Source: an uncultured Paracoccaceae bacterium
GTDB lineage: Bacteria; Pseudomonadota; Alphaproteobacteria; Rhodobacterales; Rhodobacteraceae
Length of the DNA stretch: 64,000 nucleotides
Direction of reading: 5' to 3'
NCBI GenBank assembly: GCA_947497065.1
Contig: CANMEQ010000003.1
Coordinates: forward strand, 186,001 to 250,000
How positions within the stretch are numbered: the stretch's first letter is position 1; each line of letters starts with the position of its first letter. The translations under genes were made by a program, and so were the position numbers. Shown one piece after another: positions 18,475-27,289 of this stretch. The notes under the pieces were generated by a model. The model saw only the letters and a program-made list of their open reading frames with translations, was not told the origin of the DNA and ran no database searches.

Positions 18475-19170
18475 ATGCCATCAGTTTCAGGATCATCGAT
18501 GCGACGGGGCGCAGGTTTGCGCCTGTCGGTTCAGCAGGCGGCTGAGTTGTCTGCGGCGAGCTATGCGGGGCTGACGCACAGCCTGATCAAGGCGCGGGTG
18601 CGTAAACGGTTGGATGCCGCGGATGTTCAGGCCTATTTGCTGGACGATGATGTGCTGCTGATCCCCGGCAGCAATTCTGCGTTTGATTATCTGAAATACA
18701 ATCTGCGCCTGCTGAATGTGGGCGGCACGCGGTATAAAGTGAAAAACGGGGCCACGGGCCAAGCGTTGGGCCGGACCTGGCATCAGGGGTTTTTGGCCCA
18801 TGCGATGTTGGTGCACAAAACGTTCAAAGCCAATCCACCGAAATTTATCATTGGCCATTCCCTTGGCGCTGCGTCCGCGCAGATTTTGTCCTTGATGTGG
18901 GGGGTGCCTGCGATCGGGTTTGCGGCACCGCGCATTTATGCGGGGGGCGCGCCGGTGAACAACGCCGCGGGGTGTTTGTGTTTGTGGCGCGGCGATGATC
19001 CGGTGGGACAGCTGCCGAGCCACCGGTTTCGCCATGCGGGCACATCGGTGATTTTGGGCAAGTCCCGCAGCATGGGCCTGTTGAACCACAGCATGCGCCA
19101 CTACAAAACCGCGATATCGGACCCGAACCACAAATCGGTGGTGCCCAATGTGTGGCCCGTTTCAGGCTAA
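18475..19170 (+). CDS. Lipase class 3-like alpha/beta hydrolase
   Basis: 231 residues from the ATG at 18475, which has CAGGGGGT as ribosome-binding site. An in-frame ATG at 18433 would lie inside the upstream inverted repeat. The nucleophile elbow FIIGHSLGAASAQI carries the serine. A following GDDPVG aspartate and the histidine in LLNHSMRHY are candidates for the rest of the triad. YLLDDDVLLIPGSNSAFDYLKYNL resembles the oxyanion-hole region of the Lipase_3 family. There is no clear signal peptide. The substrate is unknown; lipid or ester hydrolysis is a family-level inference. Confidence 0.75.
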   Translation: MPSVSGSSMRRGAGLRLSVQQAAELSAASYAGLTHSLIKARVRKRLDAADVQAYLLDDDVLLIPGSNSAFDYLKYNLRLLNVGGTRYKVKNGATGQALGRTWHQGFLAHAMLVHKTFKANPPKFIIGHSLGAASAQILSLMWGVPAIGFAAPRIYAGGAPVNNAAGCLCLWRGDDPVGQLPSHRFRHAGTSVILGKSRSMGLLNHSMRHYKTAISDPNHKSVVPNVWPVSG

Positions 19171-19174
19171 ACGG

Positions 19175-20161
19175 TCAGAGCATTGAGGGAACGACCAGAT
19201 CTGGCGGGCGGTGGCCGTCGTGATGGGTTTTGATGTTCAACAACACCTTTTCGCCCATTTCCAAACGCCCTTCGACCGTGGCGGAGCCCATGTGCGGGAG
19301 CAAAACCACGTTTTTCAGCTCGCGCAGACGCGGGTTCACCGTGGTGCCGTTTTCAAGCACATCGAGCCCTGCCCCTGCGATTTCGCCTGCACGCAGCATG
19401 CGGGTCAACGCGTTTTCGTCGATGACTTCGCCGCGGGCGGTGTTGACGATGACCGCATCGGGTTTCATCAGCTTCAGGCGCCGCGCGTTCATGAGGTGGA
19501 AGGTCGCCGGAGTGTGGGGGCAGTTCACGCTGATCACATCCATGCGGGACACCATTTGATCGAGGCTTTCCCACCATGTGGCGTCGAGCTGGTCTTCGAG
19601 TTCGGGGCGCAGGCGGCGGCGGTTGTTGTAGTGGATTTGCATGCCAAAGGCGCGGGCCCGTCTGGCGACGGCTTGCCCAATCCGGCCCATGCCCAGAATG
19701 CCCAAACGACGGCCCGCGATGCGCCCGCCCATCATGGCGGTGGGGGCCCATCCTTCCCATGCGCCGCTTTGCATCAGGGCCAAGCCTTCGGGGATGCGGC
19801 GGGTGACGGCGAGGATCAGCGCCATGGCCATATCGGCGGTGTCATCGGTGGTGACGCCCGGCGTGTTGGACACAAGAATGCCCCGTTGGCGCGCGGTGGC
19901 GACATCGATGTGATCAATCCCGGCCCCGTAACTGGCGATGAGTTTGAGGCGGTCGCCCGCCTGCCCCAACATGCCTGCAGTGATCTGATCGGTGACGGTG
20001 GGCACCAAAACATCGCAGGTTTGCATGGCCTCGATCAGTTGGCGTTCGGTCAATGGTGTATCGTCGCTGCGCAGGGTGACATCGAACAATTCGCGCATCC
20101 GAACCTCGACCGGATCTGGCAACCGTCGCGTGACGGTAACACTTAGGCGTTTGGTTGACAT
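19175..20161 (-). CDS. D-isomer-specific 2-hydroxyacid dehydrogenase (glyoxylate/hydroxypyruvate reductase type)
   Basis: A 328-residue NAD(P)-dependent oxidoreductase. The coenzyme fold is LGILGMGRIGQAVARRARAFG. The catalytic arginine is in NTARGEVIDENAL, the glutamate in the following GAGLDVLENG region, and the histidine in LLPHMGSAT. N-terminal substrate loop: SYGAGIDHIDV. The asparagine/arginine pair after the Rossmann strand (YNNRRR) in place of an acidic residue suggests NADPH preference. The ATG at 20161 (MSTKRL) was chosen over a 27-codon extension because SITMSTK has a GAGGG-type site ahead and the family starts here. It is divergent from the SH3 gene. Confidence 0.9.
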   Translation of the reverse strand: MSTKRLSVTVTRRLPDPVEVRMRELFDVTLRSDDTPLTERQLIEAMQTCDVLVPTVTDQITAGMLGQAGDRLKLIASYGAGIDHIDVATARQRGILVSNTPGVTTDDTADMAMALILAVTRRIPEGLALMQSGAWEGWAPTAMMGGRIAGRRLGILGMGRIGQAVARRARAFGMQIHYNNRRRLRPELEDQLDATWWESLDQMVSRMDVISVNCPHTPATFHLMNARRLKLMKPDAVIVNTARGEVIDENALTRMLRAGEIAGAGLDVLENGTTVNPRLRELKNVVLLPHMGSATVEGRLEMGEKVLLNIKTHHDGHRPPDLVVPSML

Positions 20162-20271
20162 TGTGATGCTCCCTTCGCTTGCCCGTGCGGGCCCCTTTGT
20201 GGCACGTTGCCTGCAAAGGTCCGGCGGCACAAGAACCGCCACAAAAATTTGGGACCAATGAGGGCGAGAGT

Positions 20272-20808
20272 ATGTTGGCAGGACGCATCAAGGCGAGTGT
20301 GATTGGATTGGCTGTGGCGCTGTGCGGTGCGACGGGCAGTGTGGCGGATAATTCTGCCGTGCCGGTGGCCGTGCAAGCGGACCGTGGCCCTGTGACCAAC
20401 CTGCCCATGCCCCGATTTGTGTCGCTGAAGGCCAATGAGGCCAACGTGCGGCGTGGGCCGTCGTTGTCGCACCGGATTGATTGGGTGTTCCAGCGGCGCG
20501 ATATGCCGTTGCGCGTGGTCGGGGAATACGGCCATTGGCGCCGTGTGGTTGACCGTGATGGTTTGGGTGGCTGGGTGCATTATTCGCTCTTGTCCGGCAA
20601 TCGCACCGTTATCGTTGATGAAGATCTGTTGGCGATCCGGTCGCAGCCCAATGACACGGCCACAGAGGTGGCGATGTTGGAACTGGGTGTTGTGGCGGAT
20701 TTGGGCGAATGCGGGCCCACGTGGTGCCGTCTGCGGGCGGCGGGCTATCGTGGCTGGGCCCCAAAAACAGCGCTGTTCGGGGTTGCCCCGGATGAGCTGC
20801 GCGATTGA
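20272..20808 (+). CDS. Secreted bacterial SH3-domain protein
   Basis: 178 residues from the ATG at 20272, preceded by GAGGGCGAGAG. A signal peptide of about 25 residues (MLAGRIKASVIGLAVALCGATGSVA) is followed by two SH3-like repeats. The first, about residues 48-102, begins with LKANEANVRRGPSLSHRIDW. The second, about residues 110-170, includes AIRSQPNDTATEVAML and ends WCRLRAAGYRGWAPKTALFG. SH3b domains of this sort often bind peptidoglycan in the periplasm; the function of this one is not known. It converges with the M3 peptidase gene. Confidence 0.85.
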   Translation: MLAGRIKASVIGLAVALCGATGSVADNSAVPVAVQADRGPVTNLPMPRFVSLKANEANVRRGPSLSHRIDWVFQRRDMPLRVVGEYGHWRRVVDRDGLGGWVHYSLLSGNRTVIVDEDLLAIRSQPNDTATEVAMLELGVVADLGECGPTWCRLRAAGYRGWAPKTALFGVAPDELRD

Positions 20809-20845
20809 CGCGCAGCCCCTTTTTAAAGGTCAGGTCCTTTGACGC

Positions 20846-22858
20846 TCAGGCCGCTAGGCCGCGCCCTTTGAGCAGGGCAGTTGCATCGGGCATGGACCCT
20901 CTGAATTTCTGATAGAGCACTGCTGCGTCTTCTGATCCGCCTGCGGAGAGGATGTGGGTTTCGAGTTTTTCAGCCATGGCCGGGTCGAACGCGCCGCCCT
21001 GTGCGAGGAATGCATCAAAGGCGTCTGCATCCATGACTTCGGACCACATGTAGCTGTAATAGCCCGATGAATAGCCGTCGCCCGCGAAGACATGGGCGAA
21101 GTGCGGGGTCGCGTGGCGCATGCGGATGGCGGCGGGCATGCCGATGCTTTCCAGAATTTCCGCCTGCTTTTGCATGGGATCGGCCGGGGCCGGGCCATCG
21201 TGGAACTCAAGATCAACCATCGCAGAGGCCACATATTCGACGGTGGAAAAGCCCATGTCGTAGGTGGCCGCGCCCAACATACGGTCGAGCAGATCGCGGG
21301 GCATTGGTGCGCCTGTTTCGGCATGTGTTGCGAATTTTTCAAGCACCTCAGGCACTTCGAGCCAGTGTTCGTAGAGCTGGCTGGGCAGTTCGACGAAATC
21401 ACGGGCCACGGAGGTGCCGGAAATCATGTCATAAGTCACATCCGAGAGCATCTGATGCAGGGCGTGGCCGAATTCGTGAAAGAGCGTGCGCGCATCGTCG
21501 TAAGACAAGAGCGCCGGTTCGCCTGCGGGCGGTTTGGCGAAGTTGCACACGTTGATCACGTGGGGGCGGATGTCGCCCGCCAGTTTTTGTTGGCTGCGCA
21601 TCGCAGAGCACCACGCGCCGGAGCGTTTGGAGCCACGGGCGAAATAGTCGCCGATGAAAACGGCCATGTGTTCGCCGTTGCGGGTGACCTCCCACGCGCG
21701 GCAATCTTCGTGGTAGAGGGGTGCGTCGATGGTGGTAAATTCGAGGTTAAACAGACGGTTGGCGCAGTCGAACGCAGCGTCAATCATGCGGTCTAACTGG
21801 AGGTAGGGTTTGAGCTCTGCCTCGTTCAGATCATGCTCCGCTGCGCGGCGTTTTTCGCTGTAGTAGCGCCAATCCCACGGCTGGAGGGGGGCTGTTTGCC
21901 CGTCTGCGACGAGCATCTCTTCGAGGATTTTGGCATCCGCTTCGGCGGAAGCTTTGGCCGGGGTCCAGACCTGCATCAGCAGGTCGCGGACGGCATCGGG
22001 CGTGCCTGCCATTTCGGTTTCGAGTTTGTAGGTCGCGAAGTTTTCGTAGCCCAGCAACTGGGCGCGTTCTTCGCGCAGTTTGAGGATTTCTGCAGCGATT
22101 GCGCGGTTGTCCGTCTCGCCGCCGTTTGCGCCGCGTGCGGTCCAGGCTTCATACGCCTTTTCGCGCAGATCGCGACGGTCGGAGAATTGCAAAAATGGCA
22201 CGATCAGCGAGCGGGAGAGCGTGACGACCGGGCCGCCTGCGTCTTTTTCCGCGCCAGCGGATTGGGCCGCGGCGATGACAAAATCGGGCAGGCCCGCTGT
22301 GTCGTCCAGCGGCATGAACCAGCTGCGCTCATCAGCGAGAAGATTTTGGGTGAACTGCGTGCCCAGCACGCTCAGGCGTTGTTTTACCTCTGCCAAACGG
22401 TCGGCTTCGGCACCTTTGAGCTGCGCGCCAGAGCGGACAAAATTGCGGTGGACCAGCATCAAAACGCGCGCTTGCTCCTCGGTCAGGTTCAGGGTGTCGC
22501 GCTGATCCCACAGGGTTTCGATCCGCGCGAACAAGGCCGCGTTGGCGGTAATTTCGGAGGAATAGGCGGACAGCAACGGGGAGAAATCGCGCATCAGCCC
22601 TTCGCGGGTTTCATTGCTGTCTGCGCCAGCTATGGCAAAGAACGGCGAGAGGGCTTTTTCCAAGGGGGCATCGGCCAGTGACAGGGCTTCGATCGTGTTT
22701 TCAAAGGTTGGCGTTGAACCATCGCAGATGGCTGCGATGTTGGCGCGCGCCTGGTCTAGGGCGGTTTCAACCGCCGGCGCGAAATCGGAATCTTCAATCA
22801 AATCAAAGGGCGGCAGGTCAAATGGGGTGGTCCAGTCGGACAGCAACGGGTTGGTCAT
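20846..22858 (-). CDS. M3-family zinc oligopeptidase (Dcp/oligopeptidase A type)
   Basis: A 670-residue cytosolic metallopeptidase with no signal peptide. The zinc motif TLFHEFGHALH lies near residue 459, with the family's FVELPSQLYEHW about 45 residues later providing the third ligand and FHDGPAP downstream. The length and N-terminus (SDWTTPFDLPPFDLI) fit the M3A group, which degrades short peptides left by larger proteases. Whether it is closer to Dcp (dipeptide release) or PrlC cannot be decided by eye. It is 69 bases downstream of the moeB-like gene on the same strand. Confidence 0.93.
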   Translation of the reverse strand: MTNPLLSDWTTPFDLPPFDLIEDSDFAPAVETALDQARANIAAICDGSTPTFENTIEALSLADAPLEKALSPFFAIAGADSNETREGLMRDFSPLLSAYSSEITANAALFARIETLWDQRDTLNLTEEQARVLMLVHRNFVRSGAQLKGAEADRLAEVKQRLSVLGTQFTQNLLADERSWFMPLDDTAGLPDFVIAAAQSAGAEKDAGGPVVTLSRSLIVPFLQFSDRRDLREKAYEAWTARGANGGETDNRAIAAEILKLREERAQLLGYENFATYKLETEMAGTPDAVRDLLMQVWTPAKASAEADAKILEEMLVADGQTAPLQPWDWRYYSEKRRAAEHDLNEAELKPYLQLDRMIDAAFDCANRLFNLEFTTIDAPLYHEDCRAWEVTRNGEHMAVFIGDYFARGSKRSGAWCSAMRSQQKLAGDIRPHVINVCNFAKPPAGEPALLSYDDARTLFHEFGHALHQMLSDVTYDMISGTSVARDFVELPSQLYEHWLEVPEVLEKFATHAETGAPMPRDLLDRMLGAATYDMGFSTVEYVASAMVDLEFHDGPAPADPMQKQAEILESIGMPAAIRMRHATPHFAHVFAGDGYSSGYYSYMWSEVMDADAFDAFLAQGGAFDPAMAEKLETHILSAGGSEDAAVLYQKFRGSMPDATALLKGRGLAA

Positions 22859-22927
22859 GGCGAACTCCTTTGAGGATGAGATAGGGGCGTGCGGCGCCGC
22901 ATTCTAGCGTGCTGCCGCCAATTTCGA

Positions 22928-23974
22928 CTATTCTGCGCAGATTGGGCAATCCGCGCGGGGTTTTAACGTGATCGAGCGGGTTTCGGCGTAGAGCGCATCG
23001 TAAATAAGCATGCGGCCGCCCAGCCCCGTGCCCGCCTGTGTGAGGGCTTTGACCGCTTCGACGGCCATCATCGCCCCGATGACCCCTGGAAGCGGGCCAA
23101 GCACGCCGCCTTCGGCGCAGGATGGCACCAGTTCGGGGGCTGGGGCCTGCGGGAAAATGCATTGATAACAGGGCGTTCCGGATTTCGGGTCGTAGAGGCT
23201 GATCTGGCCTTCCCACTGGGTGAGGGCGGCGGCGATCAGGGGGGTTTGGGTCGCGACACAGGTTTTGTTTACCAAGTAACGGGTTTCGAAATTGTCGCAG
23301 CCATCGAGCACGAGATCATAGTCGGCGATAAGATCGGCCGCGATTTCGCCGGTCAGGCGGCGGTCGTAGGGTTTGACAGTGATGAAGGGGTTGAGGTCGG
23401 TCATTGCTTGCGCGGCGGAGTGCACCTTGGGCATGCCGATGCGCGCATCTGTGTGGATGACCTGACGCTGCAGATTGGAATTATCCACCTCGTCATCATC
23501 GATCACACCGATCGTACCAACGCCCGCAGCCGCGAGGTATTGCAACGCGGGCGCGCCAAGCCCCCCTGCCCCGATGACGAGAACGGAAGCCTCTTTCAGC
23601 GTCTTTTGCCCCGCACCGCCAATTTCGCGCAATACGATATGGCGCGCATAGCGGTTCAGTTCGGTTTCAGAAAAGGGACCGGAATGAGGGGGCTGCTCGT
23701 GGATCGGGGAGACAGGCGGGCCTGCGCGGGATTTCACCTTTGACAGCAAAAAACCATACCCACGGACCAACAATGCGGCACAGATGATTAAAATCCACAC
23801 CGCAGGGGTGCCGCCTGTTTGCACGCGCAAAGGATGGCCGAGGGGCAAAATGATGTGTACCGCGATGACCGCGACCAGAAGCAATGCCACCATCGTGAAG
23901 CGGGCTGCGACCGGCAGTTTCATCGCCCAGCCAATCCCCCAAAGCACGGCGGCCAGTGTGAAGACCAAAAGCAT
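22928..23974 (-). CDS. moeB: ThiF/MoeB-family adenylyltransferase with N-terminal membrane anchor
   Basis: 348 residues. The first ~85 residues contain three hydrophobic segments (about 2-18, 26-48 and 60-80), which is unusual beside the compact cytosolic MoeB of enterobacteria. The E1-like domain follows: RYARHIVLREIGGAGQK, GAGGLGAPALQYLAAAG and DDDEVDNSNLQRQ for ATP, and zinc cysteines in CYQC and CPIC at the C-terminus. It should adenylate the C-terminus of MoaD- or ThiS-like proteins for sulfur transfer into molybdopterin, which the nearby xdh enzyme needs. It directly abuts dut (no spacer) in the order coaBC-dut-moeB. Confidence 0.85.
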   Translation of the reverse strand: MLLVFTLAAVLWGIGWAMKLPVAARFTMVALLLVAVIAVHIILPLGHPLRVQTGGTPAVWILIICAALLVRGYGFLLSKVKSRAGPPVSPIHEQPPHSGPFSETELNRYARHIVLREIGGAGQKTLKEASVLVIGAGGLGAPALQYLAAAGVGTIGVIDDDEVDNSNLQRQVIHTDARIGMPKVHSAAQAMTDLNPFITVKPYDRRLTGEIAADLIADYDLVLDGCDNFETRYLVNKTCVATQTPLIAAALTQWEGQISLYDPKSGTPCYQCIFPQAPAPELVPSCAEGGVLGPLPGVIGAMMAVEAVKALTQAGTGLGGRMLIYDALYAETRSITLKPRADCPICAE

Positions 23975-24427
23975 TTATGTCACCCCGGTTGAGCCAAACC
24001 CACCTGATCCGCGCGCTGTGTCGTCTAGCGGACCCAGTGTGAACCGCGCTTGGACAACCGGTGCGACGACCATTTGCGCGATGCGCATTCCGTGTGTGAT
24101 TTCAAAAGGCGCGTCACCACCGTTCTGCAAGATCACCCCCAAGGGGCCGCGGTAATCACTGTCGATCGTGCCGGGACTGTTGGGCAGCGTGAGGCCATGT
24201 TTGAGCGCGAGGCCCGAGCGTGGACGGATTTGAATTTCGAAGCCCTGCGGGATGTCCATGCGGAGGCCCGTTGAAATCAACGCGCGCGCGCCGGGTGCCA
24301 GTGTAACAGGCTGACGGTCTTGGAAATTTGCGCGAAGATCCGCGCCCGCCGCGCCACCGGTTTCATAGGACGGCAGCCCCAATTCTACGTCAAATCCGTC
24401 AATCCACTCGATCCGAATATCTGGCAT
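23975..24427 (-). CDS. dut: dUTP diphosphatase
   Basis: Hydrolyses dUTP to dUMP and pyrophosphate. All five motifs of the trimeric family are present in 150 residues: motif 1 AGADLRA, motif 2 RPRSGLA, motif 3 GTIDSDYRG (catalytic aspartate and tyrosine), motif 4 RIAQMVV and motif 5 RGSGGFGSTG. It lies 44 bases after coaBC and immediately before moeB on the same strand; a coaBC-dut pairing is common in proteobacteria. Confidence 0.97.
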   Translation of the reverse strand: MPDIRIEWIDGFDVELGLPSYETGGAAGADLRANFQDRQPVTLAPGARALISTGLRMDIPQGFEIQIRPRSGLALKHGLTLPNSPGTIDSDYRGPLGVILQNGGDAPFEITHGMRIAQMVVAPVVQARFTLGPLDDTARGSGGFGSTGVT

Positions 24428-24471
24428 CTCGCTGTCTTCCTCTGACCCAAAAAACTCTCCCCGAAGGGCCG

Positions 24472-25662
24472 TTATCCGTTTAACGCCGCAGCGATTTTTT
24501 CGGCCAAGCGGGTGGCCACCTGAGATTTATCCATGCGTGGCCAGTCTTCTGCGCCTGCGTTTGAAATCAATGTCACATCGTTTTCGGAGCCGCCCATGAT
24601 GCCCGTCGAGGGGGACACGTCATTTGCCACGATCCAGTCGCAGCCTTTGCGTTTGCGTTTGGCGGTGGCGTTTTCGATGACGTTTTGGGTTTCAGCGGCA
24701 AAGCCGATGACCAGTTTCGGGCGTGCGGTGGAGGCGCAGATGGTTGCCAGAACGTCTGGGTTTTCTGCGAATTCCAGCACGGGCAAACCCTTGCCGTCTT
24801 TTTTGATTTTCTGATCCGAGGCGGAGGCCACGCGCCAATCGGCCACGGCGGCGGCGAAGATGCCCACGTCGACGTTGGGTGTATTTTGCACCGCGTCCAG
24901 CATTTCGGCCGCGGTTTGGACCGCGACAAGATTGACACCCATGGGGGGTGGCACATCGGCGGGGCCGGTGATGAAGGTGACCTCTGCGCCTTGGGCCAAA
25001 AGCGCCTGCGCGATGGCGGTACCTTGGGCACCGGAGGAGCGGTTCGCGATGTAGCGCACGGGGTCGATGGGTTCGTGGGTGGGGCCGGAGGTGACGAGAA
25101 CATGGGTGCCTTTGAGGGGCCCATCGTTCAGCGCCATTTCCGCCGCAGCGAGGATTTCCATCGGCTCGGCCATGCGACCAAACCCAAATTCACCACAGGC
25201 CATATCGCCCTCATTTGGGCCAGATATCAAAATACCATCTTTTTTGAGGGTTTCGAGATTGCGCTGCGTTGCGGGATGTTCCCACATGCGGACGTTCATG
25301 GACGGTGCGATCAACACCTGTTTATCCGTGGCCATCAGCAAGGTGGAGGCCAGATCATTGGCGTGCCCGTTGGCCATTTTTGCCATCAGGTCTGCCGTGG
25401 CAGGTGCGACGATGACCAGATCGGCGGCGCGGCTGAGTTCGATGTGGCCCATTTCGGCCTCGTCGTTGAGGTCAAACAGGTCTTGGAAGACTTTTTCCCC
25501 TGCCAAGGCAGAGACACTGAGCGGGGTCACGAATTCGGTGGCCGCCGCTGTGAGCACTGGCACAACACGGTGGCCGCGTTCGCGCAGACGGCGGATCAGG
25601 TCGAGCGATTTGAAGGCTGCGATCCCGCCCCCGATGACCAATAGAAGTGTTTTGCCAGTCAT
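24472..25662 (-). CDS. coaBC: Bifunctional phosphopantothenoylcysteine decarboxylase/synthetase
   Basis: Catalyses two steps of coenzyme A synthesis. The N-terminal flavoprotein CoaC domain has GGGIAAFKSLDLIRRLRERG, the catalytic-histidine region MGHIELSRAADLVIVAPAT and the substrate clamp PSMNVRMWEHPATQ. The C-terminal CoaB domain starts at VLVTSGPTHEPIDPVRYI with the nucleotide loop NRSSGAQGTAIA, and has VGFAAET and KRKRKGCDWIVAND downstream. The length of 396 residues is standard. It is first of the coaBC-dut-moeB transcript. Confidence 0.97.
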   Translation of the reverse strand: MTGKTLLLVIGGGIAAFKSLDLIRRLRERGHRVVPVLTAAATEFVTPLSVSALAGEKVFQDLFDLNDEAEMGHIELSRAADLVIVAPATADLMAKMANGHANDLASTLLMATDKQVLIAPSMNVRMWEHPATQRNLETLKKDGILISGPNEGDMACGEFGFGRMAEPMEILAAAEMALNDGPLKGTHVLVTSGPTHEPIDPVRYIANRSSGAQGTAIAQALLAQGAEVTFITGPADVPPPMGVNLVAVQTAAEMLDAVQNTPNVDVGIFAAAVADWRVASASDQKIKKDGKGLPVLEFAENPDVLATICASTARPKLVIGFAAETQNVIENATAKRKRKGCDWIVANDVSPSTGIMGGSENDVTLISNAGAEDWPRMDKSQVATRLAEKIAAALNG

Positions 25663-25735
25663 AACGTGTCTCCGTAATTGGGGGCGAGGTTAGGCCGATG
25701 GCGCGCAAAGGGCCAGACATGAAAACCTAGACATG

Positions 25736-25764
25736 AAAACGCCCGCCGTGGGGAAACGGCGGGC
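25736..25764 (-). terminator. Rho-independent terminator of rpoH
   Basis: On the minus strand GCCCGCCGT and ACGGCGGGC form a nine-base-pair stem, followed by GTTTTC. It lies 28 bases past the rpoH stop. The bases just beyond contain AGACATGAAAAC twice (25715-25726 and 25729-25740). Confidence 0.8.
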
Positions 25765-25791
25765 GCTTATATGTCTGACTACGGGGGGACG

Positions 25792-26670
25792 TCAGACGAG
25801 GAAGTGGGACACTTCTTTGCTTTGGCCTTCGAGGCTTTTGCGCATTTTTCCGAATGCAGCAGCCTCCAGTTGGCGAATACGTTCTTTGGACAGGCCCAGC
25901 TCTTTGCCGAGGCTTTCCAAGGTGCGCGGGGTGTCGCGCAGTTTGCGTTCGCGAACGATGAATTGTTCGCGGTCGTTCAGGTCTGCCAGCGCAGAAAGGA
26001 GCCATTGACGCAGGGTTTCTGTGTCGTGTGATGCTTCGACGGTTTCTGCAGCTTGGACGCCGTCATCTTCGAGGGCGTCGATCCATTCGCGGCCTTCGTC
26101 TTCGGAAGATTGGGTGGCGTTGAGCGAGAAATCGGACCCGCTGAGGCGGCCTTCCATCATTTCTACATCGTGGAGCGGCACGCCCACTTCGACGGAGATG
26201 AGTTTGTGCATTTCGTGGCGGTCGAGCACTTCGCCGCGCGCGAGGGCTTCGCGTTCGAGGCGGGCTTGGACGCGGCGCATGTTGAAGAAGAGGGATTTTT
26301 GCGAGGATGTGGACCCGGTGCGCACCATGGACCAGTTGCGCATCACGTGATCTTGGATGGAAGCTTTGATCCACCAGACGGCGTAGGTTGAAAAGCGCAC
26401 GCCACGATCTGGGTCGAATTTATCTGCGGCTTTCATAAGGCCGAGAGAGGCCTCTTGGATCAAATCATTGCGTGCGGCCCCGTAGCGTTTGAATTTGGAG
26501 GCCATTGAAATGGCGAGGCGCATATAGGCGGTAATCAATCGATGGAGCGCTTGTTCGTCGCGATGATCGCGCCAGGCATAGGCCAATTGCAATTCTGTTT
26601 CGGCGTCGAGCAGTTCCGCCTTCATCGCGTTTCGAGAAAATTTCTGGTCTAACGCACCGTCAAAAGCCAT
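25792..26670 (-). CDS. rpoH: RNA polymerase sigma-32 factor, RpoHII type
   Basis: A 292-residue alternative sigma factor. Region 2 is DLIQEASLGLMKAADKFDPD with FSTYAVWWIKASIQ. The RpoH box QKSLFFNMRR begins at Q124. Region 4 with its helix-turn-helix is TLESLGKELGLSKERIRQLE. The N-terminus (ALDQKFSRNAMKAELLDAETEL) and RLAISMASKFKRYGA resemble the second RpoH of Rhodobacterales, linked there to singlet-oxygen and oxidative stress, more than the classical heat-shock RpoHI. The subtype is my reading by memory of family sequences. It is divergent from cobU. Confidence 0.92.
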   Translation of the reverse strand: MAFDGALDQKFSRNAMKAELLDAETELQLAYAWRDHRDEQALHRLITAYMRLAISMASKFKRYGAARNDLIQEASLGLMKAADKFDPDRGVRFSTYAVWWIKASIQDHVMRNWSMVRTGSTSSQKSLFFNMRRVQARLEREALARGEVLDRHEMHKLISVEVGVPLHDVEMMEGRLSGSDFSLNATQSSEDEGREWIDALEDDGVQAAETVEASHDTETLRQWLLSALADLNDREQFIVRERKLRDTPRTLESLGKELGLSKERIRQLEAAAFGKMRKSLEGQSKEVSHFLV

Positions 26671-26767
26671 TCGTAAGATCCTTCCAGGTCAAGCGAGCAA
26701 TATTCTGGTCTGTCTTTTGATATGATTACGTGAGACAAATGTTATCAGATCACAGAAAGTTCCCGAA

Positions 26768-27289
26768 TTGATAAAAAATAAGTGCATTCTGATTTTGGGC
26801 GGTGCCGCGTCTGGCAAATCTGCTTTTGCAGAGGGCCTTTGTTTTCAAACGAAAAAAGACCGGTATTATGTTGCGACGGCGCAGGCGTTTGATGATGAAA
26901 TGCGTGCGAAAATTTCTGATCACAAAGTGCAACGTGGCGAAGGATGGACGACCATAGAGGCGCCCTTGGATGTGGCGGATGCGCTGGCGGCTTGCCCTGA
27001 AAACAGTGTCGTTTTGCTGGATTGTGCCACCTTGTGGCTGACCAATGTGATGCTGGCGGAGCGCGATGTGGAGGAGGCCGGGGCAGATGTGTTGGGCGCA
27101 ATTGCCGCCTGCCCCGCGCAGGTGATTGTGGTGTCGAATGAGGTAGGGCACGGGATTGTGCCGGACAACAAGCTCGCACGACAGTTTCGCAATGCGCAGG
27201 GGCGGTTGAACCAGCGGTTGGCGGCACAAGCCGATACGGTGGTGCAGGTGATTGCCGGATTGCCGCAGGTGTTGAAGGGCGCGCTATGA
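26768..27289 (+). CDS. cobU: Adenosylcobinamide kinase/adenosylcobinamide-phosphate guanylyltransferase
   Basis: A 173-residue enzyme of late cobalamin nucleotide-loop assembly (also named CobP). The P-loop ILGGAASGKSAFAE lies near residue 9, and LLDCATLWLTNVM and VSNEVGHGIVPDNKLARQFR are family motifs. No ATG is available in frame before the P-loop; TTG at 26768 (MIKNKC...) is the only reasonable start. Its stop overlaps the following phosphatase gene (ATGA at 27286). B12 is needed by ecm in this window. Confidence 0.93.
   Translation: MIKNKCILILGGAASGKSAFAEGLCFQTKKDRYYVATAQAFDDEMRAKISDHKVQRGEGWTTIEAPLDVADALAACPENSVVLLDCATLWLTNVMLAERDVEEAGADVLGAIAACPAQVIVVSNEVGHGIVPDNKLARQFRNAQGRLNQRLAAQADTVVQVIAGLPQVLKGAL

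Noticed and set aside
20809-20845. Weak AAAGG/CCTTT hairpin between the SH3 gene and the M3 peptidase gene
   Set aside because: A five-pair stem is too weak to call a terminator.
25715-25740. Twelve-base direct repeat AGACATGAAAAC
   Set aside because: Two copies only, beyond the rpoH terminator; probably a local duplication without function.
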